Under the pieces are notes generated by a model. The model saw only the letters and a program-made list of their open reading frames with translations, searched no databases and was not told the origin of the DNA. Below are positions 25,738-33,491 of a DNA stretch of 56,250 nucleotides, piece after piece. The stretch is from CAZHGD01 sp964531735. GTDB lineage: Bacteria; Armatimonadota; UBA10988. The translations under genes were made by a program, and so were the position numbers. Position 1 is the first letter of the stretch, and each line of letters begins with the position of its first letter. The stretch is from assembly GCA_964531735.1 (NCBI GenBank), contig CAZHGD010000029.1, forward strand, positions 1 to 56,250, given 5' to 3'.

Positions 25738-27030
25738 TCAGTGGTCGGCGATCCGCCGTGCCACCACCTGCTGCCAGCGCTCGCGCGCGCTCCGCAACGG
25801 CAAGGTGTCGATCACCGGACCGAAGAAGCCCGCGATGACCATCTGACGCGCGGCATCGCGGTTGAGGCCCCGGCTGCGCAGGTAGAACAGGTCCTCTTCC
25901 TTGAGGTGCGCCAGCGTCGCCCCGTGCGAGCACTTCACGTCGTCCGCCTCGATCTCCAGCACCGGCATCGAGTCCGCGCGCGCTTCGGGCCCCAGCAGCA
26001 GGTTGTTGTTGGTCTGGTAGGCATCGGTCTGCTGCGCCGCCGGATGCACACGAACCACGCCGCGGAAGGCGGCTTGCGCCTGATCGTACAGCGCGCCCTT
26101 GAACAGCAGATCGCTGGTGCAGTGCGGCACTTGGTGGTCTTGCAGCGTGGTGTAGTCGAAGCGCTGACCCGCTTCGGGGAAGTAGGCGCCGTACAGGTGG
26201 CAGTTGGCCCCGGCGCCGGCCAGCGTCGCCCCGACGAAGCTCTTCGTCTGCTTCGCGCCGAGCGTCAGGTCGGTCAGGCTCACCTCGGCGTCGGCCGCCA
26301 GGTGTGCCCGCCGTGTGGCGAACTCGTGTACCGCGGCGCTCCAGGCGTGGACGCCGGCCCAGCGGACCTTGGCCCCGCGGCCGACGAGCAGTTCGGTGAC
26401 CGGCGCACTCAGCGTCGGCGTGTTGCCGCCACCGGTGAACTCCTCGATGCAGTCAACCGCCGCATCGTCTTCCACCACCACCAGCGTGTGGTGGAACACG
26501 CTGACGCCGTCGCGCGTGAGCTGCGAACTGTAGACCAGCGGCTGGGCCACCTGCACGCCGCGCGGCACGTAGACCAGCACACCGTCGGTCCAGAGCGCCG
26601 CGTGGAGCCTGGTGAAGGCGTGCTCATCGGCTGGCACGGCGGTGGTCATGAAGGCGCGCTCGACGATCTCCGGATGCTTGCGCAGCGCGTCCTGGAGCGA
26701 GCAGAACAGCACGCCTTGACGCGCGTACTCGGGGTTCAGCCGGCGCGCGGCTATCGCCCCGTCGCGCACGGCGAGCCAGCCACCGGCGCCGGGCTCTTCC
26801 TCGGGCAGGCCGCCCGTGGTGCCGTTGGGCGATACCAGCGCCGCCACCTGCGCCAGGTCCACCGCGTCGAGATCGGTGCGCCGCCAGTCCTCGTCCTCGG
26901 CGTTGGGCCGCGGCGCGGCCAGCCAGGCGGCGAAGGCCGCCAGCCGCCGTTGCCGCATCCAGTCGGGCTCGTCGTGCTGCCTGGCCAGCGATTCGACCAG
27001 TTCACGCGTGAAGCCGCTGCCGACACTCAT
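25738..27030 (-). CDS. sufD: Fe-S cluster assembly protein SufD
   Basis: 430 residues. SufD pairs with SufB and SufC in the SufBC2D scaffold that builds Fe-S clusters in the cytoplasm. N-terminal helices (ELVESLARQHDEPDWMRQRRLAAF) are followed by the right-handed beta-helix core and the C-terminal block VKCSHGATLAHLKEEDLFYLRSRGL (split over about residues 355-385), with the conserved SHGAT and LRSRG signatures. It sits 22 bases below sufB and above the Rieske gene. The core family similarity is high; SufD itself is not catalytic. Confidence 0.95.
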   Translation of the reverse strand: MSVGSGFTRELVESLARQHDEPDWMRQRRLAAFAAWLAAPRPNAEDEDWRRTDLDAVDLAQVAALVSPNGTTGGLPEEEPGAGGWLAVRDGAIAARRLNPEYARQGVLFCSLQDALRKHPEIVERAFMTTAVPADEHAFTRLHAALWTDGVLVYVPRGVQVAQPLVYSSQLTRDGVSVFHHTLVVVEDDAAVDCIEEFTGGGNTPTLSAPVTELLVGRGAKVRWAGVHAWSAAVHEFATRRAHLAADAEVSLTDLTLGAKQTKSFVGATLAGAGANCHLYGAYFPEAGQRFDYTTLQDHQVPHCTSDLLFKGALYDQAQAAFRGVVRVHPAAQQTDAYQTNNNLLLGPEARADSMPVLEIEADDVKCSHGATLAHLKEEDLFYLRSRGLNRDAARQMVIAGFFGPVIDTLPLRSARERWQQVVARRIADH

Positions 27031-27052
27031 CGTCTCACTCCCATCGCCGCCA

Positions 27053-28513
27053 CTAGCCGATCGAGCCTTCCATCTGCAACTCGATCAGCCGGTTCAGCTC
27101 CACGGCGTACTCCATCGGCAGCTCTTTGACGATGGGCTCGATGAACCCGTTGACGATCATGCCCATCGCCTGCTCTTCACTCAGGCCGCGGCTCTGCAGG
27201 TAGAACAACTGCTCCTCACCGACGCGCGACACCGTCGCCTCGTGGCCGATATCGACGCGCTCCTCGGCCACCTCCATCGTCGGATACGTGTCCGAGCGCG
27301 AGCGCTCGTCGAGCAGCAGCGCGTCACAGACGACATTCGAGCGCACGCCGAGGCAGTTGTCGTAGACCTTGACCACCCCGCGGTAGCTCGAGCGGCCGCC
27401 GTCCTTGCTGATGGACTTGCTGATGATGCGGCTGGTCGTGTGCGGCGCGGCATGCACGACCTTGCCGCCGGCATCCTGATGCTGGCCACGGCCGGCGAAC
27501 GCAATCGACAGGATCTCGCCGTGCGCGCCGGGCTCGACCAGGTAGACCGCCGGGTACTTCATGGTCAGCTTGGAGCCGAGGTTGCCGTCGACCCATTCCA
27601 TGGTCGCGTCGGCGTAGGCCACGGCGCGCTTAGTGACCAGGTTGTAGACGTTGTTCGACCAGTTCTGGATGGTCGTGTAGCGGCAGCGACCGCCTCGCTT
27701 GATGATGATCTCGACCACCGCCGAGTGCAACGAATCGCGGCTGTAGACCGGCGCGGTGCAACCTTCCACGTAGTGGACGAAGGCACCCTCGTCGACGATG
27801 ATCATCGTCCGCTCGAACTGCCCGGCGTTCTCGCGGTTGATGCGGAAGTAGGCTTGCAGCGGGATGTCCACGTGCACGCCCGGTGGCACGTAGATGAAGC
27901 TGCCGCCCGACCACACCGCAGTGTTCAGCGCCGCGAACTTGTTGTCGCTGTAGGGAATGACCGTGCCGAAGTGCTCCTGGACCAGGTCCGGGTGCTGCTG
28001 CACGGCCTCTTCCGGCGACAGGAACAACACGCCTTGGTCTTCCCACTGCTTGCGCAAGCTGTGGTAGACCACCTCGCTGTCGTACTGCGCGCCGACACCG
28101 CCGATCAACGACTTCCGCTCGGCTTCGGGAATGCCCAGCTTGTCGAAAGTGCCCTTGATGTCGTCGGGCACCTCGTCCCAGCTCGTCTCCTGCCGGTCGC
28201 TCGGCCGCACGTAGTAGACGATGTCGTCGAAGTCGATGGTGGACAGGTCGCCGCCCCAGGTGGGCATCGGGCGCTCGTGGAAATGGTGGAAGCCTTCGAG
28301 CCGCTTCTCCAGCATCCAGGCGGGCTCGTTCTTCTGCGCCGAGATCTCGCGGACCACGACCTCGGTCAGGCCACGCTCGGTCTCGAACACGTTGACCCGG
28401 TCGTCATGGAAGCCGTAACGCTCGGCGTAGTCGCCGCGCAGCGCGCGCAGCTCGTCGTTGTGCTGGTCGCCGGTCGTCTGACCGGCCGGCATGGCATCAG
28501 TTGACGGCGCCAT
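27053..28513 (-). CDS. sufB: Fe-S cluster assembly protein SufB
   Basis: 486 residues. SufB is the main scaffold subunit of the SUF system, taking sulfur from the SufS cysteine desulfurase and iron to build clusters. Family blocks include EPAWMLEKRLEGF, the FVHYVEGCTAP stretch whose cysteine is the conserved sulfur acceptor of the family, and the C-terminal IGHEATVSRVGEEQLFYLQSRGL. The ATG has an excellent GAGGAGGTG site and lies within the end of sufC (17-base overlap). It is the middle gene of the operon marR-sufT-sufC-sufB-sufD-Rieske. No sufS or sufU/E gene is in this window. Confidence 0.97.
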   Translation of the reverse strand: MAPSTDAMPAGQTTGDQHNDELRALRGDYAERYGFHDDRVNVFETERGLTEVVVREISAQKNEPAWMLEKRLEGFHHFHERPMPTWGGDLSTIDFDDIVYYVRPSDRQETSWDEVPDDIKGTFDKLGIPEAERKSLIGGVGAQYDSEVVYHSLRKQWEDQGVLFLSPEEAVQQHPDLVQEHFGTVIPYSDNKFAALNTAVWSGGSFIYVPPGVHVDIPLQAYFRINRENAGQFERTMIIVDEGAFVHYVEGCTAPVYSRDSLHSAVVEIIIKRGGRCRYTTIQNWSNNVYNLVTKRAVAYADATMEWVDGNLGSKLTMKYPAVYLVEPGAHGEILSIAFAGRGQHQDAGGKVVHAAPHTTSRIISKSISKDGGRSSYRGVVKVYDNCLGVRSNVVCDALLLDERSRSDTYPTMEVAEERVDIGHEATVSRVGEEQLFYLQSRGLSEEQAMGMIVNGFIEPIVKELPMEYAVELNRLIELQMEGSIG

Positions 28514-29270
28514 TGGTCACCTCCTCGCGAACCCAGTCGAAGCTCTTCTCTTCGCTGAGCCGCTCGGCCAGCTCCATCCCGCCCGACATGACGATGCGCC
28601 CGTCGAGCATGATGTGCACGTGATGCGGCTGCATCTGCCGGACCACGTCCTCGTAGTGCGTCACCACCAGGAACCCGGTGTTGGTCTTGGCCATCTCGAT
28701 GACCACGTCGGCCACCAACTGGCGCATCTGCACGTCCAGACCGGAATCCGTCTCGTCCAGGATGGCCAGCTTCGGCTGGAGCACCAGCAACTGCAGCATC
28801 TCGTTGCGCTTCCGCTCGCCGCCGGAGAAGCCCTCGTTGAGGTAGCGCCGGGCGAACTCGGCGTCCATCTGGAGCAGCTTCATCTTGTCGCTGAGCAGCC
28901 GGGTGAACTCGCGGAGACTGATGTCCTCGCCGCGCACGGACTTGGCCGCCTGGCGCAGGAAGTTGCTGACCGTGACGCCGGTGATCTCCTTGGGGTACTG
29001 GAAGGCCAGGAAGAGGCCGAGCTTGGCTCGCTCATCGGGCGGCAGGGCGAGCACATCCTGGCCACGGAAGGTGATCGAGCCGCCGAGCACCTCGTAGTTG
29101 GGGTGGCCCATCAGCGTGTAGGCCAGGGTCGACTTGCCCGAGCCATTGGCGCCCATCAGCACATGACGCTCGCCCTCGCCCACGGTCAAGCTGAGACCCT
29201 TGAGGATCTCCTTGCCTTCGACACTCACCCGCAGGTCGCGGATGATCAGCTCCGCCTGGTCCAAACTCAT
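28497..29270 (-). CDS. sufC: Fe-S assembly ATPase SufC
   Basis: 257 residues. An ABC-type ATPase that drives conformational change in SufBC2D. Walker A GANGSGKST (about 41-49), the signature FSGGERKRNE and Walker B ILDETDSGLD are complete, with the SUF-specific SGG-ERKRNE form. I chose the ATG at 29270 because an AGGA site is spaced 8 bases before it; a TTG at 29300 overlapping the sufT stop would add ten residues. It overlaps sufB by 17 bases. Unlike membrane ABC transporters it has no permease partner. Confidence 0.95.
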   Translation of the reverse strand: MSLDQAELIIRDLRVSVEGKEILKGLSLTVGEGERHVLMGANGSGKSTLAYTLMGHPNYEVLGGSITFRGQDVLALPPDERAKLGLFLAFQYPKEITGVTVSNFLRQAAKSVRGEDISLREFTRLLSDKMKLLQMDAEFARRYLNEGFSGGERKRNEMLQLLVLQPKLAILDETDSGLDVQMRQLVADVVIEMAKTNTGFLVVTHYEDVVRQMQPHHVHIMLDGRIVMSGGMELAERLSEEKSFDWVREEVTNGAVN

Positions 29271-29296
29271 AGCCGTCGTCCTCGTTCCGTGATCAC

Positions 29297-29608
29297 TCAA
29301 ACCGGTATGCCCATCATGGCTAACTGCGTCTTGCCGTCTTCAGTGGCGAACTGCGGCGTCCAGGGCGGCGACCACAACAGGTTCACCTCGGCCGCGGTGA
29401 CGCCCTCGACACCTTCCACCGCCTGCCGCACCTGCGCCACCAACTCGGCGGCCAGCGGGCAGCCGATGGAGGTCAGGGTCATGTCCACCTTGACCTGGCC
29501 CTCGTCGACCGTCACGCCATAGACCAGACCGAGATCGACGATGTTGATCGGGATCTCTGGGTCGTAGCAGTCGCGCAACGCCTCGTAGATCAGCTCCTCT
29601 GAGGCCAT
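29297..29608 (-). CDS. sufT: SufT-like MIP18/DUF59 iron-sulfur assembly factor
   Basis: 103 residues, a single DUF59 domain. The start has the typical YDPEIPINIVDLGLVYGV, and the conserved hydrophobic TSIGCPLAAEL carries the family cysteine. DUF59 proteins (SufT in bacteria, MIP18/CIA2 in eukaryotes) help mature or deliver Fe-S clusters. The ATG follows an AGGAAGGG site, 15 bases below the marR stop. Its place in the operon between marR and sufC supports the assignment. Confidence 0.87.
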   Translation of the reverse strand: MASEELIYEALRDCYDPEIPINIVDLGLVYGVTVDEGQVKVDMTLTSIGCPLAAELVAQVRQAVEGVEGVTAAEVNLLWSPPWTPQFATEDGKTQLAMMGIPV

Positions 29609-29623
29609 GCCGCCGTTCCCTTC

Positions 29624-30190
29624 CTAGCGCTCGTCGCGCCGCCCGCCGAGCGCCAACTCAGCCAGATGCACCACGCAGTCGGGCGAGGTCTCCACGCCAC
29701 ACCGCAGACACGCCGCGGCGCAGTCACGCTCACTCGTCAACGCCGCTTCCAGCATCGCGCGCAAGCCGCGATCCAGTGACTGGCGCGACTCGGCCGACAT
29801 GCGCGCGAGCACGCTGTCCAGCCGCGCGGTGAATCCTTCGCGCACCAGTTCCACCACCTGCCGGCCCGACTCGGTGGTGCGGACCAGCACCGTCCGCCGG
29901 TCATCCTCGCCGCGCCAGCGCTGCACCAGCGCCTGCGGCCGCTCGGCCAGGCCACTGACCGCCTTGGTGGCTGCCGCACTGCTGATACCCAGCCCGTCGG
30001 CCACCTCGCCGATGGTCGGCTCCAGGTGGCCGTCGATATAGCGCAAGACCTCGAACTGCGCGGCGGTCACCGCCTCACCGTGCCGGCTGACCTCCGCGAA
30101 CGTCTCGGCCATCAGCCCGTCGGTGACCAGCCGCAGCACCTGCATCAGGGCCTTGGCGGTCTCCGAACCTTTGGGTGTCACCGTGACCAT
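29624..30190 (-). CDS. MarR-type transcription regulator with C-terminal four-cysteine cluster
   Basis: 188 residues from the ATG at 30190. A winged helix-turn-helix (about 35-105; TIGEVADGLGISSAAATKAVSGL is the recognition part) and the wing RWRGEDDRRTVLVRTTESG match MarR. All four cysteines of the protein lie in one short stretch near the C-terminus (Cys157, 161, 164, 172: spacing C-x3-C-x2-C-x7-C). Canonical MarR proteins lack this. It is the first gene of the SUF operon, directly under a promoter whose -10 overlaps a palindrome. By analogy with SufR and IscR, which sense Fe-S status through cysteines, I infer that it senses iron-sulfur or redox state and represses its own operon. The family is clear; the sensing role is inference. 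Confidence 0.85.
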   Translation of the reverse strand: MVTVTPKGSETAKALMQVLRLVTDGLMAETFAEVSRHGEAVTAAQFEVLRYIDGHLEPTIGEVADGLGISSAAATKAVSGLAERPQALVQRWRGEDDRRTVLVRTTESGRQVVELVREGFTARLDSVLARMSAESRQSLDRGLRAMLEAALTSERDCAAACLRCGVETSPDCVVHLAELALGGRRDER

Positions 30191-30218
30191 GTTCCGCGCT
30201 GCCTCGTGCCGACCAGCA

Positions 30219-30243
30219 ATATCTGTAACCTGGTTAACTATAT
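30219..30243. promoter_or_regulatory. 25-bp pseudo-palindrome, probable MarR operator
   Basis: The plus strand reads ATAT-N3-TAACC-T-GGTTA-N3-ATAT, in which 18 of 24 flanking bases pair about the central T. It is AT-rich in a GC-rich genome and covers the -10 and start region of the promoter that drives the regulator and SUF genes. MarR proteins bind palindromes of this size, so autorepression is the natural reading. Confidence 0.7.
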
Positions 30244-30265
30244 GGCTGGTTCCCGGAAGTGTCAA
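30237..30265 (-). promoter_or_regulatory. Promoter of the SUF operon
   Basis: On the minus strand TTGACA (30265-30260, perfect -35), a 17-base spacer and TATAGT (30242-30237, five of six consensus bases). This is the best sigma70 promoter in the window. It stands upstream of marR with a leader of about 40 bases. Confidence 0.85.
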
Positions 30266-30390
30266 CGGAACGGTGCGAGCGGGCACCATTCGGAGGGGAT
30301 CAGCACGGCAGGACCACTGCTGTCTGTGGCGATAGTTCGTGGGCTCGCAGGCGGCGCGTGGCGGGCCAACAGAACAGCGCCTCGTCTGGC

Positions 30391-32319
30391 CTAGTCGACG
30401 AGCGCCTCGTCCACCGGCAGCAGCATACGGAAACAACTGCCCCGACCGACTTCGCTTTCGACCTCGATCCGCCCACCGTGCGCCTCGACCAGGCGCTTGG
30501 CCGAGTAGAGACCCACTCCCGTGCCTGGGATCTCTTCGGGGTCGTCGAGCACTCGGACGAACAGGCCGAACAGCTTCTCCATCTGCTCAGGCGCCATGCC
30601 GACACCGTGGTCGACCACCTCGACCGCCACCTGGCGATCGCCGTTGAGGTGGACGCCGACACGCACTTCGCCGCCGTCGGGGCTGTACTTCACCGCGTTC
30701 GACACCAGGTTGTTCATCGCACGCGTGATCTTGCCGGCATCCAGGTTCAGTTCGGGCAGCGGGTCTATGTCCACGCGGAAGGTGTGGCGCGCCGCGGTCG
30801 CTTCGTGCATCTCCACGACGTGCCGCACCAGCCGTCCCAGGTCGGTGAACTCGCGGTGCAGCGACAACTGCCGCTCGGGGTTGGTGTCCAGCAAGTCCTC
30901 CACCATCGAGACCAGGCGGTCGCACTGCGACGCGATGGTGTTGAGGAACTCATCGTGCACCTCGGCGCCCAACTCGCGGTCCGGATCGGCCAGCAGTGTC
31001 AACGCCTGGCCTTTGATGATGGATAGCGGCACCTTGAGGTCGTGGACCACGGTGCTCAGCACCGTCCGCTTGACCGCGACCAACTCGGCCAGCCGCTGGC
31101 GCTCGGCCTCGGCGGCCTGGGCCTGCTGGCGGTGTACCGTGATGGCGCGTTGCAGCCGCTGGTAGCGACCAATGACCAGGCACGCGACGCCGGCGGCGAG
31201 CACCTCGGCCAGCGGCAGATCGACCAGGGCGACGCGGTAGAGCACCGCGCCGGCGGCCATCCAGGCACAAAGCACGACGGAGCCAACGGTCAGCGCCAGG
31301 CGGCCGCGCAGTGAGTTGCCCGCCAGCGACACCGCCGCGCAATAGAACAGGATCACGGCCGCGAGCAGCCAGGGCGAGGGTCGCACCACGCCGCGCCCGT
31401 CGAGCAGCGTCTCGATGGCTGTGGCGAGCAGTTCGGCACTGCTCATCGGCTCCGGCCAGCGGTCCACCCAGCCGTTGCGCCACGAGCGTGACAGCGGCGT
31501 GATCAGGCCGCCCGACGACAGATCGGTGCCGCCCACCACCACCACTCGCCCCTCGATTGAGGTGGCATCCTCGTCGAGACGCGCCAGCGGGATGACCGGG
31601 AAGCCTTCGCGCGTGGGTCCGCAGAAGTGCATCGTGGCGCGGAAGCCCGGCGCGAAGGGCCGGCCACCGGGTAGCGAGCGCCGCCGGACCAGCGACTCGT
31701 GCAGCACGTTGCGGTCGACGCCGGTGGCCACGGCCCAGACGACCGCCGGCATGGACACCTCGCCGCCGTCGGGCAAGGCGACCAGGAAGCGGCGCGCCAC
31801 GCCATCGCCGTCGTACATCCAGTAGACGTAGCCATGTCCGGCCGCGGCGGCGCGCAGGTTGCGTGGCGGCAGCACGACGCCGAACTGGCTCGGGCGGGGC
31901 GAGTCGATGTTGGCGCGCAGCACCACGTTGCCGGCGCGCCGCAGCGCTTGCTCCAGTTCGGCATCGCCGTCGCCGGGCGTGTCGATGGGGATGGTCAGGG
32001 CCACGGCCAACGCGCCACGCTGCCGGAGGGTGTCGACCAACTCCGCCAACTTCTGCCGCGCACCGGCCTCGCCGGAGCGCCAGGCGGCGCGCACGTTCTG
32101 CGGCACCTCCAAGATCACCACCCGCCGGCTGGTGGTCGCCCCCTGCTGCGAATCGCGCAGGTCCTCGGCCAGCATCCGCCGGTCGAGAATCACCTGGTTG
32201 GCGTGGTCGAACAGGCCACCGGCGGACAGCAGAATGACCACCAGGGCCACGACCACCGCCGGCCATGGTGAGGCGGACCGGGCCTCGGGCAGCAGGTCGC
32301 GCGCGCCGGCCAGGCTCAT
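30391..32319 (-). CDS. CHASE2-domain sensor histidine kinase
   Basis: 642 residues. An N-terminal membrane helix (VVVALVVILLSAGGL) is followed by an extracytoplasmic CHASE2 domain (about 35-300; DRRM and VVVVGGTDLSSGG are typical). Two or three membrane helices (about 320-395) lead to a short coiled segment and then HisKA with the phosphorylation site VVHDLKVP (His426) and HATPase_c with the N-box NNLVSNAVKYSPDGG, DHGVGM and GTGVGLYSAKRLVEAHGG. I chose the ATG at 32319 because it overlaps the stop of the upstream gene as ATGA, indicating coupled translation with the secreted protein at 32316-33422. No response regulator lies nearby. The ligand is unknown. Confidence 0.87.
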   Translation of the reverse strand: MSLAGARDLLPEARSASPWPAVVVALVVILLSAGGLFDHANQVILDRRMLAEDLRDSQQGATTSRRVVILEVPQNVRAAWRSGEAGARQKLAELVDTLRQRGALAVALTIPIDTPGDGDAELEQALRRAGNVVLRANIDSPRPSQFGVVLPPRNLRAAAAGHGYVYWMYDGDGVARRFLVALPDGGEVSMPAVVWAVATGVDRNVLHESLVRRRSLPGGRPFAPGFRATMHFCGPTREGFPVIPLARLDEDATSIEGRVVVVGGTDLSSGGLITPLSRSWRNGWVDRWPEPMSSAELLATAIETLLDGRGVVRPSPWLLAAVILFYCAAVSLAGNSLRGRLALTVGSVVLCAWMAAGAVLYRVALVDLPLAEVLAAGVACLVIGRYQRLQRAITVHRQQAQAAEAERQRLAELVAVKRTVLSTVVHDLKVPLSIIKGQALTLLADPDRELGAEVHDEFLNTIASQCDRLVSMVEDLLDTNPERQLSLHREFTDLGRLVRHVVEMHEATAARHTFRVDIDPLPELNLDAGKITRAMNNLVSNAVKYSPDGGEVRVGVHLNGDRQVAVEVVDHGVGMAPEQMEKLFGLFVRVLDDPEEIPGTGVGLYSAKRLVEAHGGRIEVESEVGRGSCFRMLLPVDEALVD

Positions 32320-33422
32320 TGCGGCGCTCCCAGGCCGAGCAGGCGCAGCTCCGGCAGTTGCAGCCCACTCAGGCTGAACGGCACCCGCGCCCACGGCCGC
32401 CGCCGCGCGAGCACCTGGCAGACCAGCCGAGTCGGGTTGACGCCACGGGGCAGCGCCACGTCGAACCGACAAGCCGTGCCGCTTGCTGCCTCGGCGCGCT
32501 CCTCGCCGTCCGCTCGCGGCTCCACGTCGTCGGCCGGACGGAGCGCGAGATCACGCGGCCGGTAGAGCCGCTGGTCCGACCCGCGCACCGCCAGGTCCAC
32601 CCAGGGCTCGTCCTCGCCCAGTGCCAGTTCGCGTCGAATCGTCAACTCGCCGGCCCAGGTCTCGCCGAAGCGCTGGCAGCGCGCCAACCTCAGCTTCACG
32701 CCGGCTCGGTCGACCACGGCGCTGGGTGCCTGCGGCTCGAACTCCACCAGCACCGGCGTGACTTCCTCGTACCGGAGCAACTCGCCACGCACAGTGGCCG
32801 AGCGCGCTCGGGCAACCGGCAGCCGGAAGGCGAGCGTCTGCAGATGCCCCATCCGCCGCCGCCGCCAGTCCACCGGGCGGCTCAGCGCAGTCAACGGCTC
32901 CAACTTTGCGCCGGTGTCATCCATCACACTCACGGTCGTCAGGTCCAGGCGTTGCAGGCTCCCGAGCGCCATGTCGCTATCGGCCTCGACGCGCAGTTCG
33001 AGCACCACACGACGCGGCTCGTCGAGCTCCCTGGTGCCCGGCTTGATGGGACACACCGGAGCCGCCGCGCGGATGGTCAGGTCGCCAATGGAGGCCGCCG
33101 CTCCGGGCGCTGGCGCCACCGCCGGTGGTGCGAAGGCCAGGTAGTCGTACAGTCCGACGCGGGCCACGATGGCGCCGGTGACCGAGCTCACATAGCGTAG
33201 CGCGCCGGCCAGACCGCCGTCGTACTGCAGCGGGAAGCGTCGCTCGGAAGAGAGCGTGTTCAGGCCACCGATACGGACACCGGTCTGCTGGGCGACCTGC
33301 GCGAGGGCGGCGGGCGCCGAAACCGTTCCCGCCAGTTTGACCTGGTCAAACACACCCTGGCCGCAGACCGGTCGCAGCAGCCCGAGCATCACGATGGCGC
33401 CGATCACCCCGTGCAGGCGCAT
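32316..33422 (-). CDS. Secreted protein of unknown function with possible STN-like N-terminal domain
   Basis: 368 residues. A signal peptide (GVIGAIVMLGLLRPVCGQ) is followed by a segment of about 75 residues (VKLAGTVSAPAALAQVAQQTG and FPLQYDGGLAGALRYV) resembling the STN domain of secretins and TonB-dependent systems, though weakly. The remaining 270 residues are predicted beta-rich, with no catalytic motif. It sits directly under a TTGACG/TAGACT promoter with 6 bases between -10 and ATG and no ribosome site, so its mRNA should be leaderless. Its stop overlaps the CHASE2 kinase ATG by 4 bases; the pair looks like a sensor and its envelope partner. I cannot name its function. Confidence 0.6.
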   Translation of the reverse strand: MRLHGVIGAIVMLGLLRPVCGQGVFDQVKLAGTVSAPAALAQVAQQTGVRIGGLNTLSSERRFPLQYDGGLAGALRYVSSVTGAIVARVGLYDYLAFAPPAVAPAPGAAASIGDLTIRAAAPVCPIKPGTRELDEPRRVVLELRVEADSDMALGSLQRLDLTTVSVMDDTGAKLEPLTALSRPVDWRRRRMGHLQTLAFRLPVARARSATVRGELLRYEEVTPVLVEFEPQAPSAVVDRAGVKLRLARCQRFGETWAGELTIRRELALGEDEPWVDLAVRGSDQRLYRPRDLALRPADDVEPRADGEERAEAASGTACRFDVALPRGVNPTRLVCQVLARRRPWARVPFSLSGLQLPELRLLGLGAPQ

Positions 33423-33428
33423 GACGGC

Positions 33429-33457
33429 AGTCTACGCCGAACCTAACAGGTCGTCAA
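33429..33457 (-). promoter_or_regulatory. Promoter of the secreted-protein/CHASE2-kinase pair, leaderless
   Basis: On the minus strand TTGACG (33457-33452), a 17-base spacer and TAGACT (33434-33429), then 6 bases and the ATG at 33422. The gap 33423-33491 contains nothing else. Confidence 0.75.
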
Positions 33458-33491
33458 CGGACCCGTGCCACGCGCGCGTGTTGGCCGCCGC

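Noticed and set aside
25042..27129. Very long plus-strand frame across ppk1, Rieske and sufD
   Set aside because: It covers parts of three genes with certain family assignments on other frames, and its product is low-complexity Arg/Ala-rich.
32320..32472. 51-codon upstream extension of the CHASE2 kinase
   Set aside because: It lies wholly inside the neighbouring gene and is Ala/Arg-rich; the ATG at 32319 with ATGA overlap is the natural start.
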